Assembly (NCBI GenBank): GCA_021401465.1
Contig: JADDMT010000278.1
Location: forward strand, 1-14,789
Direction: 5' to 3'
Source of the DNA: Teratosphaeria epicoccoides
Lineage: Eukaryota > Ascomycota > Dothideomycetes > Mycosphaerellales > Teratosphaeriaceae
DNA: 14,789 nucleotides
Shown: positions 1 to 8,088 of the stretch, piece by piece
How positions within the stretch are numbered: position 1 is the stretch's first letter
Layout of the letters: each line of letters opens with the position of its first letter
Program-made: the position numbers and the translations under genes
The notes under the pieces: model-generated
What the model was told of the DNA's origin: nothing
The model's database searches: none
The model's input: only the letters and a program-made list of their open reading frames with translations

Positions 1-17
1 GACTAAGAGGGGGATAG
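1..17 (+). other. Polypurine tract (PPT) of an element cut off at the left edge
   Basis: A purine-rich run with five consecutive G ends in GATAG directly against the TGTCATGAG start of LTR A. The same arrangement (G run, GATAG, TGTCATGAG) is seen on the minus strand at LTR B. A PPT upstream of an LTR primes plus-strand DNA synthesis and marks the LTR as the 3' LTR of an element. The body of that element must therefore lie left of the window on the plus strand. Confidence 0.75.
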
Positions 18-142
18 TGTCATGAGTGTCAGGAGTACTGTCCGGAGTACTATAGGATACAGGATCATGTAGGTCCTAAGTGCTATGAGTCATAGTACCG
101 TCATAGGAGTACTATAAGTCATAGGCACAGTTATGGAAGAAA

Positions 143-321
143 GGATCTGTCACGTGAGGACAGATCCCCGGATCTGTAGGGTTAGTCTACAGATCCATGG
201 GCTTACAAGGAAGAAGGGATCTGTCACGTGATGACAGAACCTTGGATCTATGGGGTTAGTCTACAGATCTACAGACACGGATCTGTCAGGTCTATCGACA
301 GATCTAACAGAGCTGCTCTGT
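143..321. repeat. Array of six short hairpins in U3 of LTR A
   Basis: Consecutive inverted repeats built on GGATCTGT / ACAGATCC. 143-167 has 9-bp perfect arms and a 7-nt loop. 170-196 has 10-bp perfect arms and a 7-nt loop. 217-241 and 244-270 are imperfect copies of those two, about 74 bp on, each again with a 7-nt loop. 279-305 has a 9-nt loop. 307-321 is ACAGAGC/GCTCTGT around one base. Two hairpins carry CACGTG across the arm-loop border. The same chain is recognisable in LTR B and, more decayed, in LTR C. Confidence 0.85.
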
Positions 322-331
322 CGCTCTCTAG

Positions 332-337
332 TATATA
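332..337 (+). promoter_or_regulatory. Probable TATA box of LTR A
   Basis: TATATA in the conserved string CTAGTATATAGGG, about 83 bp before the LTR end. The same hexamer is present at the equivalent place in LTR B (7070-7075) and LTR C (13582-13587), both on the minus strand. Conservation in three RIP-damaged copies and the usual TATA-to-LTR-end spacing support the call. RIP also creates TA-rich words, so it is not certain. Confidence 0.55.
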
Positions 338-420
338 GGGGTAGCTTTAGGACAGATAGTTAGGAGCTTCGTGCTCAATCTTAATTCAATCCTCTCTTGC
401 TTAGAGGAGAGTCAGTTACA

Positions 421-505
421 AGGTCAACTGCCATTGTCGATATTCTTCACAGCTCCCGAGTCTAACACCTAGTCACCTTCCTGCTATCGGCACCTACCCT
501 TATGA
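421..505 (+). other. Retrotransposon 5' leader and first codons of gag, copy A
   Basis: Follows LTR A and is homologous to the leaders of copies B (about 6905-6993, minus) and C (about 13425-13505, minus). Shared words include GATATTCTTCACAGCTC and GGCACCTACCCTTATGACA. In the Gag frame the last part reads TYPYD, as in copy B. Homology to the chromovirus stops at about 505. No ATG is obvious in the leader, so the true Gag start is unknown. Confidence 0.65.
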
Positions 506-1020
506 CATAGACATACTAGCCGCAGCTAGCACTACGGAAGAAGTTGATTATAGTCAGGCTAGAGCTAAAGTAGAAGGTATTTATGCTATATAACATAAAG
601 ATTACTTTGTCGTAAATCTGACAACACGACTATAGTAGTCGGAGGGCTCTTAGCACGCAGTTCTTCTAGCTAGCGCTAGTAGACTTGACGACTTAGCCAC
701 TTAGCTGACCTATGCCGTAGTTAAACATGATGCTAATCAGGGTAGGCAACATAATAACTCCTTCGTAGATCTTGTTACGAAGCTTAGCTAGGAGCTAGAA
801 AAACAACTAGTTAGCATATGTATGTATGATTAGTCAGAATCGCGGCTACTAACCTTAAGAAAGGGAAACTCGTGTTTAGCGATAACAGCTGCGAGCTTCT
901 TTTCGACAGCAGGCACGTCGCTAAGAGGTAGATGCTTAGTAAGTCCTCAAGAAAGTCATGAATTCCTACCTACTATAGCTACAAGCAGGTCTTCTACCTA
1001 CGTGCATAACTACTTATTAG
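506..1020. other. Unassigned stretch, possible decayed coding sequence on either strand
   Basis: No homology to the flanking retrotransposon is visible. Two readings compete. On the plus strand, the frame continuing from TYPYD runs to about 1030 with only TAG/TAA stops and contains helical segments such as RLDDLAT and ELEKQLVSI; that would be a Gag-like N-terminus of another element. On the minus strand, the frame of the downstream pseudogene continues past its TGA at 1021-1023, with more stops. TAG and CTA are complements, so RIP damage makes both strands look alike here and I cannot decide by eye. Confidence 0.35.
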
Positions 1021-2315
1021 TCATGCCGCAGGATTAGTAGTAAGTGCTACTAGCCGAAAGTCTCTTATCGCATGCACATCTCTCTACTAGCTAGCGTCTA
1101 GGCAGCTAGCTAGCTTATCTACCTCATATATTTACTGCCCTTTCTACAGAGCCTTCGCTACCTATCGTTCTAGCGTACGTCTCTCTGTGCGCGACAATTC
1201 CCGTTTAACTTGATTAAGAGGTATCGTAGCTATAGGCTTAATAAGGAGAGTGTATAAGAGCTCGACCTAGAAACCCCTCTGCCTAGGAGTAGTACTACCG
1301 ATCTTGCTATTAAGCTATTCACGCCGCGCTATGTCGACTTTAACCTCTAACGCTGCGGTTAGATGGCTAACATGGGTTCTTGCTCGCTTGACGAATAAGC
1401 CGTAGAGAGTAGTTAACTAATCTGTCAGGTAGTAGGTCAGAAAGTCTGTGTAGAGAGACACCTTACTTGCTATACTAGGCTTAGCGAAGAAAGCAAGCAT
1501 AGATCTCCGCGCCCTTGCTAATTCGTCCTAGCTAGTAATCATAGTATACTACGTGATTAGACAGTTAAAGCCAGGACTTAGTAGGGCAGGGTGCTAAACA
1601 TTCTAGATGCGCGATAGTAATAAGGCCTAGTCTGTCATAGTGTACTCTTAATAGGCCATAGAAGTAGCCTCGCTTAGTCGGTGCAAAAGTAGCTACTAGC
1701 TAGGAGCAGGCTCCTTCTAATCTAAGATCAGCTAGCCGTTGTTACTAACTAGCTCGCGCAGCTAGTAGATTAGCCCCGAATAGACCTGTAGCTCGAACAT
1801 CTCTAGCACGCCCTTTGTAAATACTATCTAAAAGCCGTTAGGGCATCTAGCAGCCTACTTGATACGGGCTGTAGGGGTGCGACCGAGCCTCGCCTAGATG
1901 AAGCGCTACGAGTCCACGCTTCCCTAGTAGTCCTGTATAGTACTAGAGATTAGTTAGTAACAGTATTACCTCTAAGGCCTAGCTACAACACATACTCCTA
2001 GCTCTTATCTAGCATTTTAGCATAGAAGTCTAGGAAGTATACACTATCTAGCGTAGCTAGCTTTGCACTCGCTAGGAGGCTAATCAGGCTACCGCTACAT
2101 GCAATGTCAAGTACCTTGTCCCTAGCTCGATGCTCTACCTAAGGGGCGTAGTTAACGAGATCCTTGTAGGCATCGAAGTCCGGATATGCCTTCTGTAGCG
2201 CGACGGCGGCTTCTAATGCCTAGACAGTATCGTGGACATAGTCGGCCGCGAACTTAGCGTGCTTAGAACCTACACTAATTGCTAGCTCTAGGTCTAGGGT
2301 CAGATTAGTCGACAT
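1021..2315 (-). pseudogene. RIP-damaged gene of unknown function, leftward
   Basis: I do not recognise this protein. It starts at an ATG (2315-2313) reading MSTNLTLDLELAIS and runs about 430 codons to a TGA at 1023-1021. That stop is a better candidate for the original end because CpA->TpA yields TAG/TAA rather than TGA. Internal stops are nearly all TAG or TAA where Gln or Trp would be expected. The N-terminal half (codon low base = 0 mod 3) holds for about 110 codons; a different frame (1 mod 3) carries the rest. The register therefore changes somewhere between about 1810 and 1950, by an indel or an intron. The second half has a long stop-poor run including VSLYTDFLTYYLTD and a basic, helical tail (RELSRTERRTLER). 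I see no transposase, helicase or nuclease motif. It diverges from the plus-strand pseudogene at about 3080. Confidence 0.6.
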
Positions 2316-3079
2316 AGTAGGTTTAGAATCTACTAGCGCGTTAGTACATAGTCTTGTCATATAAGCATATAATGCTTACATGCTATAGTGTTGTTAGTAT
2401 GCTAGTATCTGTATAGATGCTAAAGAAGAAGCCGAGTACTAGATAAGGTAGTTGTTTAAAAGAAAGAAATTCGAAGTACTAAGCTTCTTTTGTATTTTAG
2501 CAGCTATAGGTTATGTACTCTACATAGTCGCTAACCGTACACGTTACATTATTACATTATTAGCTTCTGCCTAAGAAATGACTAGAAATAGAAGGCACAT
2601 GACGCTGCTACCTGAAAAATGGCTAGAAACAGAAGGCATGTGACGCTGTCACAGATTCGGTTAAATATTACATACTACTACCTAGGCACATAACTAAATG
2701 AAGAAGGCACGATATCAGGCGATTCTGCCTTAAAAGGCAGTAAAAAATGATCCTTGTAGTTACGACCTACTAACCTTATCTACTACTATACAGGGGCATT
2801 AGGAATAGTAGTAACTATGACATAGTTATACTAACGCTAGCTTGATAGCAGTATGTGCACTTGGCAGATATAGCTACATGGGATAGATGTCGCTATAGTT
2901 GCTACTTCTTTGTTAAGAGCGCATAACTACCTACATGTAGCACATAGCGGCACGTAGCAGCTAACTAATCTAGACGGCAGTTGCGACGGCCTCATGTGCG
3001 CTAGCTAGGCAGTAGCACGTATACTTAGCAGCAAGAGATATCTATATCTACTACTACTCTTCTACTTTAACTCTTTACT
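2316..3079. other. Spacer between divergent pseudogenes
   Basis: No coherent reading frame is seen on either strand. The stretch holds a 41-bp tandem duplication at 2570-2651, a small perfect palindrome GTGACGCTGTCAC at 2640-2652, and a hairpin CTGCCTT-AA-AAGGCAG at 2725-2740. As the gap between two genes pointing apart it would be the place for a shared regulatory region (inference). It is also TAG/CTA rich, so it was mutated along with the genes. Confidence 0.5.
2570..2651. repeat. 41-bp tandem duplication
   Basis: Two abutting 41-bp units, 2570-2610 and 2611-2651. Aligned without gaps they differ at eight positions and every difference is a transition (A/G or C/T). Shared cores are CTAGAAA, AGAAGGCA and TGACGCTG. 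The pattern fits a duplication that then diverged mainly by C-to-T changes on one strand or the other. Confidence 0.85.
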
Positions 3080-4715
3080 AATTACATCAACTAACTTTAA
3101 AGACTTGCCTAATACATACAAGTAGTAGTAACATTAATCAACCCTCTATCTTACTATTTAAGATTATAGCTAGCATAGTCGCTTAATGCGCTAATTGTAG
3201 CATCGACAGCCCGCTTAAGAAGTACCCATGTTAGGTAGTAGCCTACTACAGCAAGAATTGCTAGATAATCGACTAGCACGACAACTACAAGGACAGCTAT
3301 GCTAAGTAGCTAACCTAGAATAGGAATTAGTATGCAGTTAACCCTAAGATATGACGACTAGTCACTAACTTCATGTTTACTAGACGCGTCAAAATCCTGC
3401 CGTTTAAGAAGATCTTTGAAGGGGAGGACATGGCGAGTCGCGTAACAAGGGAGCGGGCTAATAGTATACTGCCCCTAATTACGAACAAGGTGTTCGAAGT
3501 GCTACTTACTAGACTGCTAGGTACACATAAGCTTTTCTTTAGCAGGCTAATTGTCGTTAGTTACATGGGGACCCCTAACGCCCTTTAGATTAGTGTTAGG
3601 GGGGTCTGTGTGTTTAGGAGCAAAAGGAATAGGAAGGTTGTCTTTATTGTAATAAAGACAGAAGACGCTAATTAGTCAGGCTAAAAGAAGGTTAATGTTA
3701 AGTACAAGACAGAAGACTAGTACACCTAGGCATTCTACTAAGGCCTGTAGAATACCTACGACATAGAGCTATTATACAACGAGTTCTCTCTATGGTTTAG
3801 ACAGCGTCTACAGGGCGAGTTTGGCGACGTTATTACAGGAGCCTGTAACAACTTAGCTACTTTGAATAGCATAATGAACAAGCTATTTATCGTCTAGTAC
3901 TACGTGCAGAGGAACGAGATACGCTAACAAGTGCATATGTGCATACTAACACATGTTTCTAAGGCTATAGTAGGCTAGCGAGCAGGCGGGCGTAAGGACA
4001 TAGTAGTATTCTAAAGGGGGGTCTAGCCGTGTTTCCTGAAGTCTAGCGAGCTAGCGGAGATAGTATTACTTATAGTTTACTTGTTTTTTAGCTCCTATGA
4101 GACTAGCATGCTAGTAAGAGCTATAGTCCCTATTAATTTAATACGGCAATAGCAGGTAGATGTGATTCAACAGTAGCATATTTTGGTCGTAGTAGCTACT
4201 TGCCTACTACTAACGTAGTAGGTAGGTATGTATGTATTTACCGGAATTTAGATGACATTAATGCGGACCTCTGCAGTTTCGTGTAGTCTAAGTAGTTCGT
4301 ACTCTGCATGACTATTATGGCTGCTTGGCTACCTCGACTTCAGTTTCTAGCAGTTAAGAAGTATAAGGGAATGTTAGAGAGCGTAGAGGTTAAAGACAAT
4401 ATCGTCGAATAGTTTGCAGACTAGATGCGCCTCCTAGCGTATAAGGAAAGGCATAGGAGGATGTAGACGACTTACAAGCTACAGCCGTCGACTGTAGAAG
4501 GCTTTAGAGACTACCTATAGCGCAGAGACAGCAGCGTAGTAGCTAGTATAGTAAACGAGCTATGTAAGGGAGATAGCAGTCTAAAGACAAGTTTCATTCA
4601 CGAGCATTATAGTAGGAAGAAGGGAGTAATTAGCAACCTTTCTACCCCGTTATAAGAAGGGCTTACGCAGATCGTAGTATAGGCTGCAGTAATAGTGCAG
4701 ATGACATAGAGATGA
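3080..4715 (+). pseudogene. RIP-damaged gene of unknown function, rightward
   Basis: I do not recognise this protein. A coherent frame (1 mod 3) starts near 3080 and runs to about 4100; its stops are nearly all TAG/TAA at likely Gln/Trp sites. Near the N-terminus is C-x2-C-x10-C-x9-C (codons at 3187, 3196, 3229, 3259), perhaps a zinc-binding module. A stop-free run at 3373-3588 includes RVTRERANSILPL and LLTRLLGTHKLFF. From about 4000 the better frame is 0 mod 3. It contains MAAWLPRLQFLAVKKYKG (4317 onward) and a charged C-terminal part with SFIHEHYSRKKGV, ending at TGA 4713-4715. The two frames overlap at 4000-4130, so a one-base indel or a spliced intron lies there. Length would be about 540 residues. 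No RT, DDE, helicase or tyrosine-recombinase signature was found by eye. Start codon unknown. Confidence 0.6.
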
Positions 4716-5257
4716 GATGTAGACAGCCTAGGGCTCTGTTTTAATTGTTTATTTAGTAGTAGACAAAAAGGTGTATTTTGTGACAAACAAGCTAAGCTCG
4801 TGAGTTAAGAGGGCCTGTATTTAATATCGACACCCTAAGAACGATGCTGTTTTCTGTTCTTTAGCCTATTATGGACTACGTATTAGAATAGTAGCTAATT
4901 ACTACAGGCAAGTAGCTATAGTAGTGTGTGTTCTAACTACTACATATCGCTAACACTTAGTAGTGATGCCTGTCGCTAGATCGCAGGGCTAGGAGTAAGG
5001 CTAAGTAGACATACACATCAGAGGAGTATACGAGTGTAGGTAAGTAGTGATCGAGTAGAAAGCCGTTAAAAAAGCACGCCTACAAGTAGGCATGAGTAGG
5101 AAGGCTAACGAGCCCGTGAATTAAGTAGCTAGGAGTAGGGCCGAGTAGGCCGAGCTAGTAAGATACTACTAGTATACTACTAGCACTTACTTAGCTGACT
5201 CGGCTCTACTTAGTCTACTCTTTGTACTTCGTACTACTTAGGGGTTAGGTTTTCGAG
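4716..5257. other. Non-coding stretch up to the copy B breakpoint
   Basis: No supported gene. Composition is rich in GTAG/CTAC words. It contains an imperfect inverted repeat at 5132-5220. The right edge at about 5257 is where homology to the chromovirus protease region begins, so this is the right end of the foreign block. A minus-strand frame continuing out of copy B protease persists into it for some distance, but I see no motif in that. Confidence 0.45.
5132..5220. repeat. Imperfect inverted repeat (hairpin)
   Basis: Left arm GGAGTAGGGCCGAGTAGGCC followed by GAGCTAGTAAG pairs imperfectly with right arm CTTACTTAGCTGACTCGGC followed by TCTACTTAGTCTACTC. The centre TACTACTAGTATACTACTAG is itself self-complementary in parts. 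It lies close to the border between the foreign block and copy B. It could be a transposon terminus or a transcript hairpin; the low-complexity GTAG/CTAC content weakens the case. Confidence 0.5.
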
Positions 5258-6993
5258 ATGTACATCTAAGCCAGGCGACTCCGTGATGTCGAACTAGATC
5301 ATCTCTTAGTAGCGTCCTATCCGTAGAGGCATTATCTCGGTCTCCTCGTCAACTATTCCTTAGTTGTATGTGACTAGCTTTCTATCGATCGCTTGTAGCG
5401 AGAAAGAATTCGTCTTCGCCTGTAGCCTTATCTTAGCTGTCCTGGCAAACTTGGGCGTCATGAAGATTCTAGTGCATCCTAAATCTATTAAGGCCTAGGC
5501 TAGCGTCTCGTTAATGTGTACCTATACTCTGAGGTTGTCCGCGTATCTGGCGCTAACTGCGGCACATCGTTACAGCCCTGTCTAGTCTGTCCGTAGGTCT
5601 AATTCTAGCAGACCTCGTTGTTTCCTAAATAACTGTCTTCACGGACTAGTTCGGGGATCATGTAGTCTCGGCTTATTCTTCTTCGAGCATTACCGCTAAC
5701 TAGCCTAAGAGGTCGTACTCGCTCTTAGCCTTGTTGTTCCTGCGCGTTTCTTGCGTACTCTATCTTTAAGTGGCTAACCTAGAGTCATAGCGCTTATAGA
5801 ACCTAGATACCTTCATAGGTAAGGTAGCCTCCTTAGGGCGTAAACTCTACCCCGAACAGTACAATTTCTTAGACAATCTTCTGATGCGAGTAAGGATAAG
5901 CTACTACTAGTAATCTCCTTAGGTGTCGTTACATGCGGTCGGCTAGTTTGTCATACTCGAGCTAGTCGACGTGTTGTACTCCATTAATCTATAGGCAAGC
6001 CTAAGCCTACTAGTTCTGTATGATTCAGATAATATCGAGTCTAATGTCATGCGGCGGCATAGCCTATCTCTCTATGCTCTCGTCTTCCTCGGAATCAGGA
6101 ATGACGGCCTCGACAAGCTCATAGTTGTCGTCTGAACCTTCTTCCTCTTCTAGCTCCTATTACCTTAGGATTATTGCACTAGAAGGTATACCCCTTAGCG
6201 CGTAGATTGACTACGCCTTGTTATAGCTAGGGTACTATCTAGAACTATCTTTATCACTTATGTGAATCTGACAATTGTCGTCATAGCACATAGTCTAAGT
6301 AAGTAAGGCATAGTCTGGTTCTCGAGTAGTAGCAGCCTTTTACTTAGGTGCCGATATTGTCGCGCGAGCCTATTCTGTCCGTTATAGGTCCTGTTACTGT
6401 TTCTTAGCGAAACACTCGCGGGTAAAGTGTCCTTTCTTTCTACAGTTGTAGCACTCGAGGTTACTATTGTCAAATGGCTTCTTCAGACCATTCTAGGTAG
6501 GAGAGCCCTTTCGTGGCTTTCCTTAGGGTCCGCTCTTTAGGCGTCCCTTAGTCGCATCTAACTCCATTAGTTAGAGGCTATAGTAATCGCTTCGCTATTT
6601 TGGTGCTAATCGTTAGACCTTATAGTTAGCCTGCGCTAGCCTGCGATTTCTATGTTGTCGTTCCTGCTGTCGTTCCTAGATGCGATTATCGATTCTAATT
6701 ACGAGATCGCTTAATTCCTTGAATGTCGTTAGTCGATCTTCCTAGGCAATTTTGTCTTTAACTGTTTCCTTTAGTCCCTAATAGAACTAAGCGGCTAAGG
6801 CATTATCATTCTAGTTAACTTAGGCAGAGAGGGTCTAAAAGTCCGCATAGTACTTAATAGCGGAACCCTTCTGCTAGATTCCTAGGAGAGCCCTCTTAGC
6901 CTCCTTGTCATAAGGGTAGGTGCCGATAGCAGGAAGGTGACTAGGTGTTAGACTCGCAGAGCTGTGAAGAATATTGACAATAGCAATTGTCCT
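5258..6993 (-). pseudogene. gag-PR: Truncated chromovirus copy B: leader, gag and protease fragment
   Basis: Reads leftward from LTR B and is colinear with copy C (about 11230-13505). Order: leader, a few Gag N-terminal codons (TYPYD), an in-frame jump to KEAKRALLGI, the Gag C-terminal part with a CCHC zinc knuckle (6412-6453: C-x2-C-x4-H-x4-C, reading CYNCRKKGHFTREC), then the aspartic protease. About 520 bp that encode the Gag N-terminal half in copy C are missing, without loss of frame. The protease lies -1 relative to Gag, as in copy C. The protease active site DSG reads DLG here (TCA->TTA at 5480-5482), a CpA->TpA change that would abolish catalysis. Many TAG/TAA stops interrupt the frame. 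Homology ends abruptly at about 5258, within the protease just before its second conserved block, where the foreign block begins. Confidence 0.85.
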
Positions 6994-7375
6994 TGTAACT
7001 AACTATCCCCTAGGGAAAGGGAATTAAATTAAGCACGAAGCTCCTAACTGCCTGTCCTGAAGCTATCCCTATATACTAGAGAGACAGAGCAGCTCTGTTA
7101 GATCTGTCGATAGACCTAACAGATCCGTGTCTGTAGATCTGTAGACTAACCCTATAGATCTAAGGGTCTGTTATCCCACGACAGATCCCTTCTTCCTTAT
7201 AGGCCTATAGATCTATAGACTAACCCTACAGATCCGGGGATCTGTCCTCACGTGACAGATCCTTTCTCCTATGACTATGCCTATAACTTATAGTACTCCT
7301 ATGACTATACTATAACTCATAGCACTTAGGACCCTCATGATCCTAAAACCTATAGTACTCCTAACACTCATGACA
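6994..7375 (-). repeat. LTR B, shared by copies C and B
   Basis: On the minus strand begins TGTCATGAG (7375) and ends TTACA (6994), 382 bp, inverted relative to LTR A. It is the 3' LTR of copy C, since a PPT abuts it at 7376, and the 5' LTR of copy B, since a gag leader follows below 6994. It retains the U3 hairpin chain (for example CTGTCCTCACGTGACAG near 7242-7258) and TATATA at 7070-7075. One LTR serving two elements indicates tandem insertion or unequal recombination between LTRs. Confidence 0.9.
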
Positions 7376-7390
7376 CTATCCCCCCCTTCG
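7376..7390 (-). other. Polypurine tract of copy C
   Basis: The minus strand reads CGAAGGGGGGGATAG immediately before the LTR start TGTCATGAG. A purine run directly 5' of the 3' LTR is the plus-strand priming site in reverse transcription. It matches the shorter tract at 5-17 beside LTR A. Confidence 0.85.
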
Positions 7391-7455
7391 CCTAGCTTGT
7401 CCCTAAGCTACCTTATTAGTGCGGGGTTTCTCTTGTCATTTCCTTTTATGCTATA

Positions 7456-8088
7456 ATGTCTTCTCTTTCTATATTACTACCTTGTGTCATCCTAGAAACT
7501 AACGCCCCTTTAACGTAGAAACGTAAACGCCGCGCGAATCGAATCTATCGTTAGGGCTAGGATAGCATGAAGTCCTATACTTAGTGTCAAGAGTTAAAGC
7601 TCGTTTGTTAGGTACACATTTCCTCGGGGAAATGTTCGCAATGTTACTTTAGTAACTGTCGGAGTTATGACGCGAAGGTAACAGAGGTCGAATAGAAGAA
7701 GTTAGGCAATTAGCGGAAAAGACTAATTGCTAATCTCGATCGTGCGAAGGCAGTCCTAGCTAAGGCTTCGCAGAAGATAATAGAGGCGCATACAAAGGAG
7801 ATGCGTCTTCGAAAACAGTTAGACGCGGTCGACTAGGAGGTCGAGGATAGTCGCGCTCTTAAGGAGCGTAAGATTAGGGAGGATGAGGCCAAGGAACAGG
7901 CTCTCTCGTAGGCTAGGTTTCTTCTTGACCTAGATCCTTCAGCGGGTCTCGCTCTTAGTCCTACGATATAGAGCGTAATAGAGGGTTTTACTAACGCCTC
8001 ATATTAGGGTTTCCTAGATGGCGTGATAGCCGAGCCGATCGACGGCGTCCCGCAGGAGTCTAGTCATGGCTTAGGATCTTCTTCCTAG
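7456..8088 (+). pseudogene. Antisense Cys-cluster / coiled-coil ORF inside the chromovirus
   Basis: Runs opposite to gag-pol in the gap between the chromodomain and the PPT. ATG at 7456 opens a frame of about 211 codons with TAG stops at likely Gln/Trp codons and no frame change. The N-terminal part is basic (KRKRRANR). It is followed by five Cys in frame at 7585, 7606, 7633, 7642 and 7657 (C-x6-C-x8-C-x2-C-x4-C, with a TAG after the second). A long charged helix, probably a coiled coil, spans about 7684-7930 (AKASQKIIEAHTKEMRLRKQ). The tail has SAGLALSP. The chosen end, TAG 8086-8088, may itself be a mutated codon. It meets the Pol end (8071) tail to tail. From memory, Cys-rich plus coiled-coil ORFs occur near the 3' ends of some fungal Gypsy elements; function unknown. 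The layout suggests a small nucleic-acid-binding protein (inference). Confidence 0.7.

Larger units (their letters stand above)
18..420 (+). repeat. LTR A, chromovirus long terminal repeat
   Basis: Begins TGTCATGAG and ends GTTACA (TG...CA). It is homologous over its length to LTR B and LTR C, which lie on the opposite strand. It contains a chain of short hairpins in the U3 part (143-321) and a TATATA at 332-337. Transcription would then start near 360, making U3 about 18-360 and R/U5 the rest (inference). A PPT precedes it and a gag leader follows it, so it serves as 3' LTR of one element and 5' LTR of the next, a tandem arrangement. The exact 3' end is uncertain, because all three copies are followed by leader sequence and no canonical TGG primer-binding site is visible. 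Confidence 0.85.

Noticed and set aside
170..270. Telomere-like TAGGGTTAG words in the U3 hairpins
   Set aside because: Single occurrences in hairpin loops, not tandem arrays; best explained by the hairpin repeat itself.
143..321. CRISPR-like array
   Set aside because: The repeats are inverted hairpins inside an LTR in a eukaryotic element, with no direct repeat/spacer order.
421..445. tRNA primer-binding site next to LTR A
   Set aside because: No TGG-starting complement to a tRNA 3' end is visible in any of the three copies, and a search by eye for self-priming complementarity to the LTR R start gave nothing convincing.
3373..3588. A 71-codon open frame as an independent small gene
   Set aside because: It is the longest stop-free piece of a larger RIP-broken frame that continues on both sides in the same register.
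6258..6473. Minus-strand 71-codon ORF over the copy B zinc knuckle
   Set aside because: The knuckle is encoded in a different minus-strand frame with clear homology to copy C; this ORF is a shadow.
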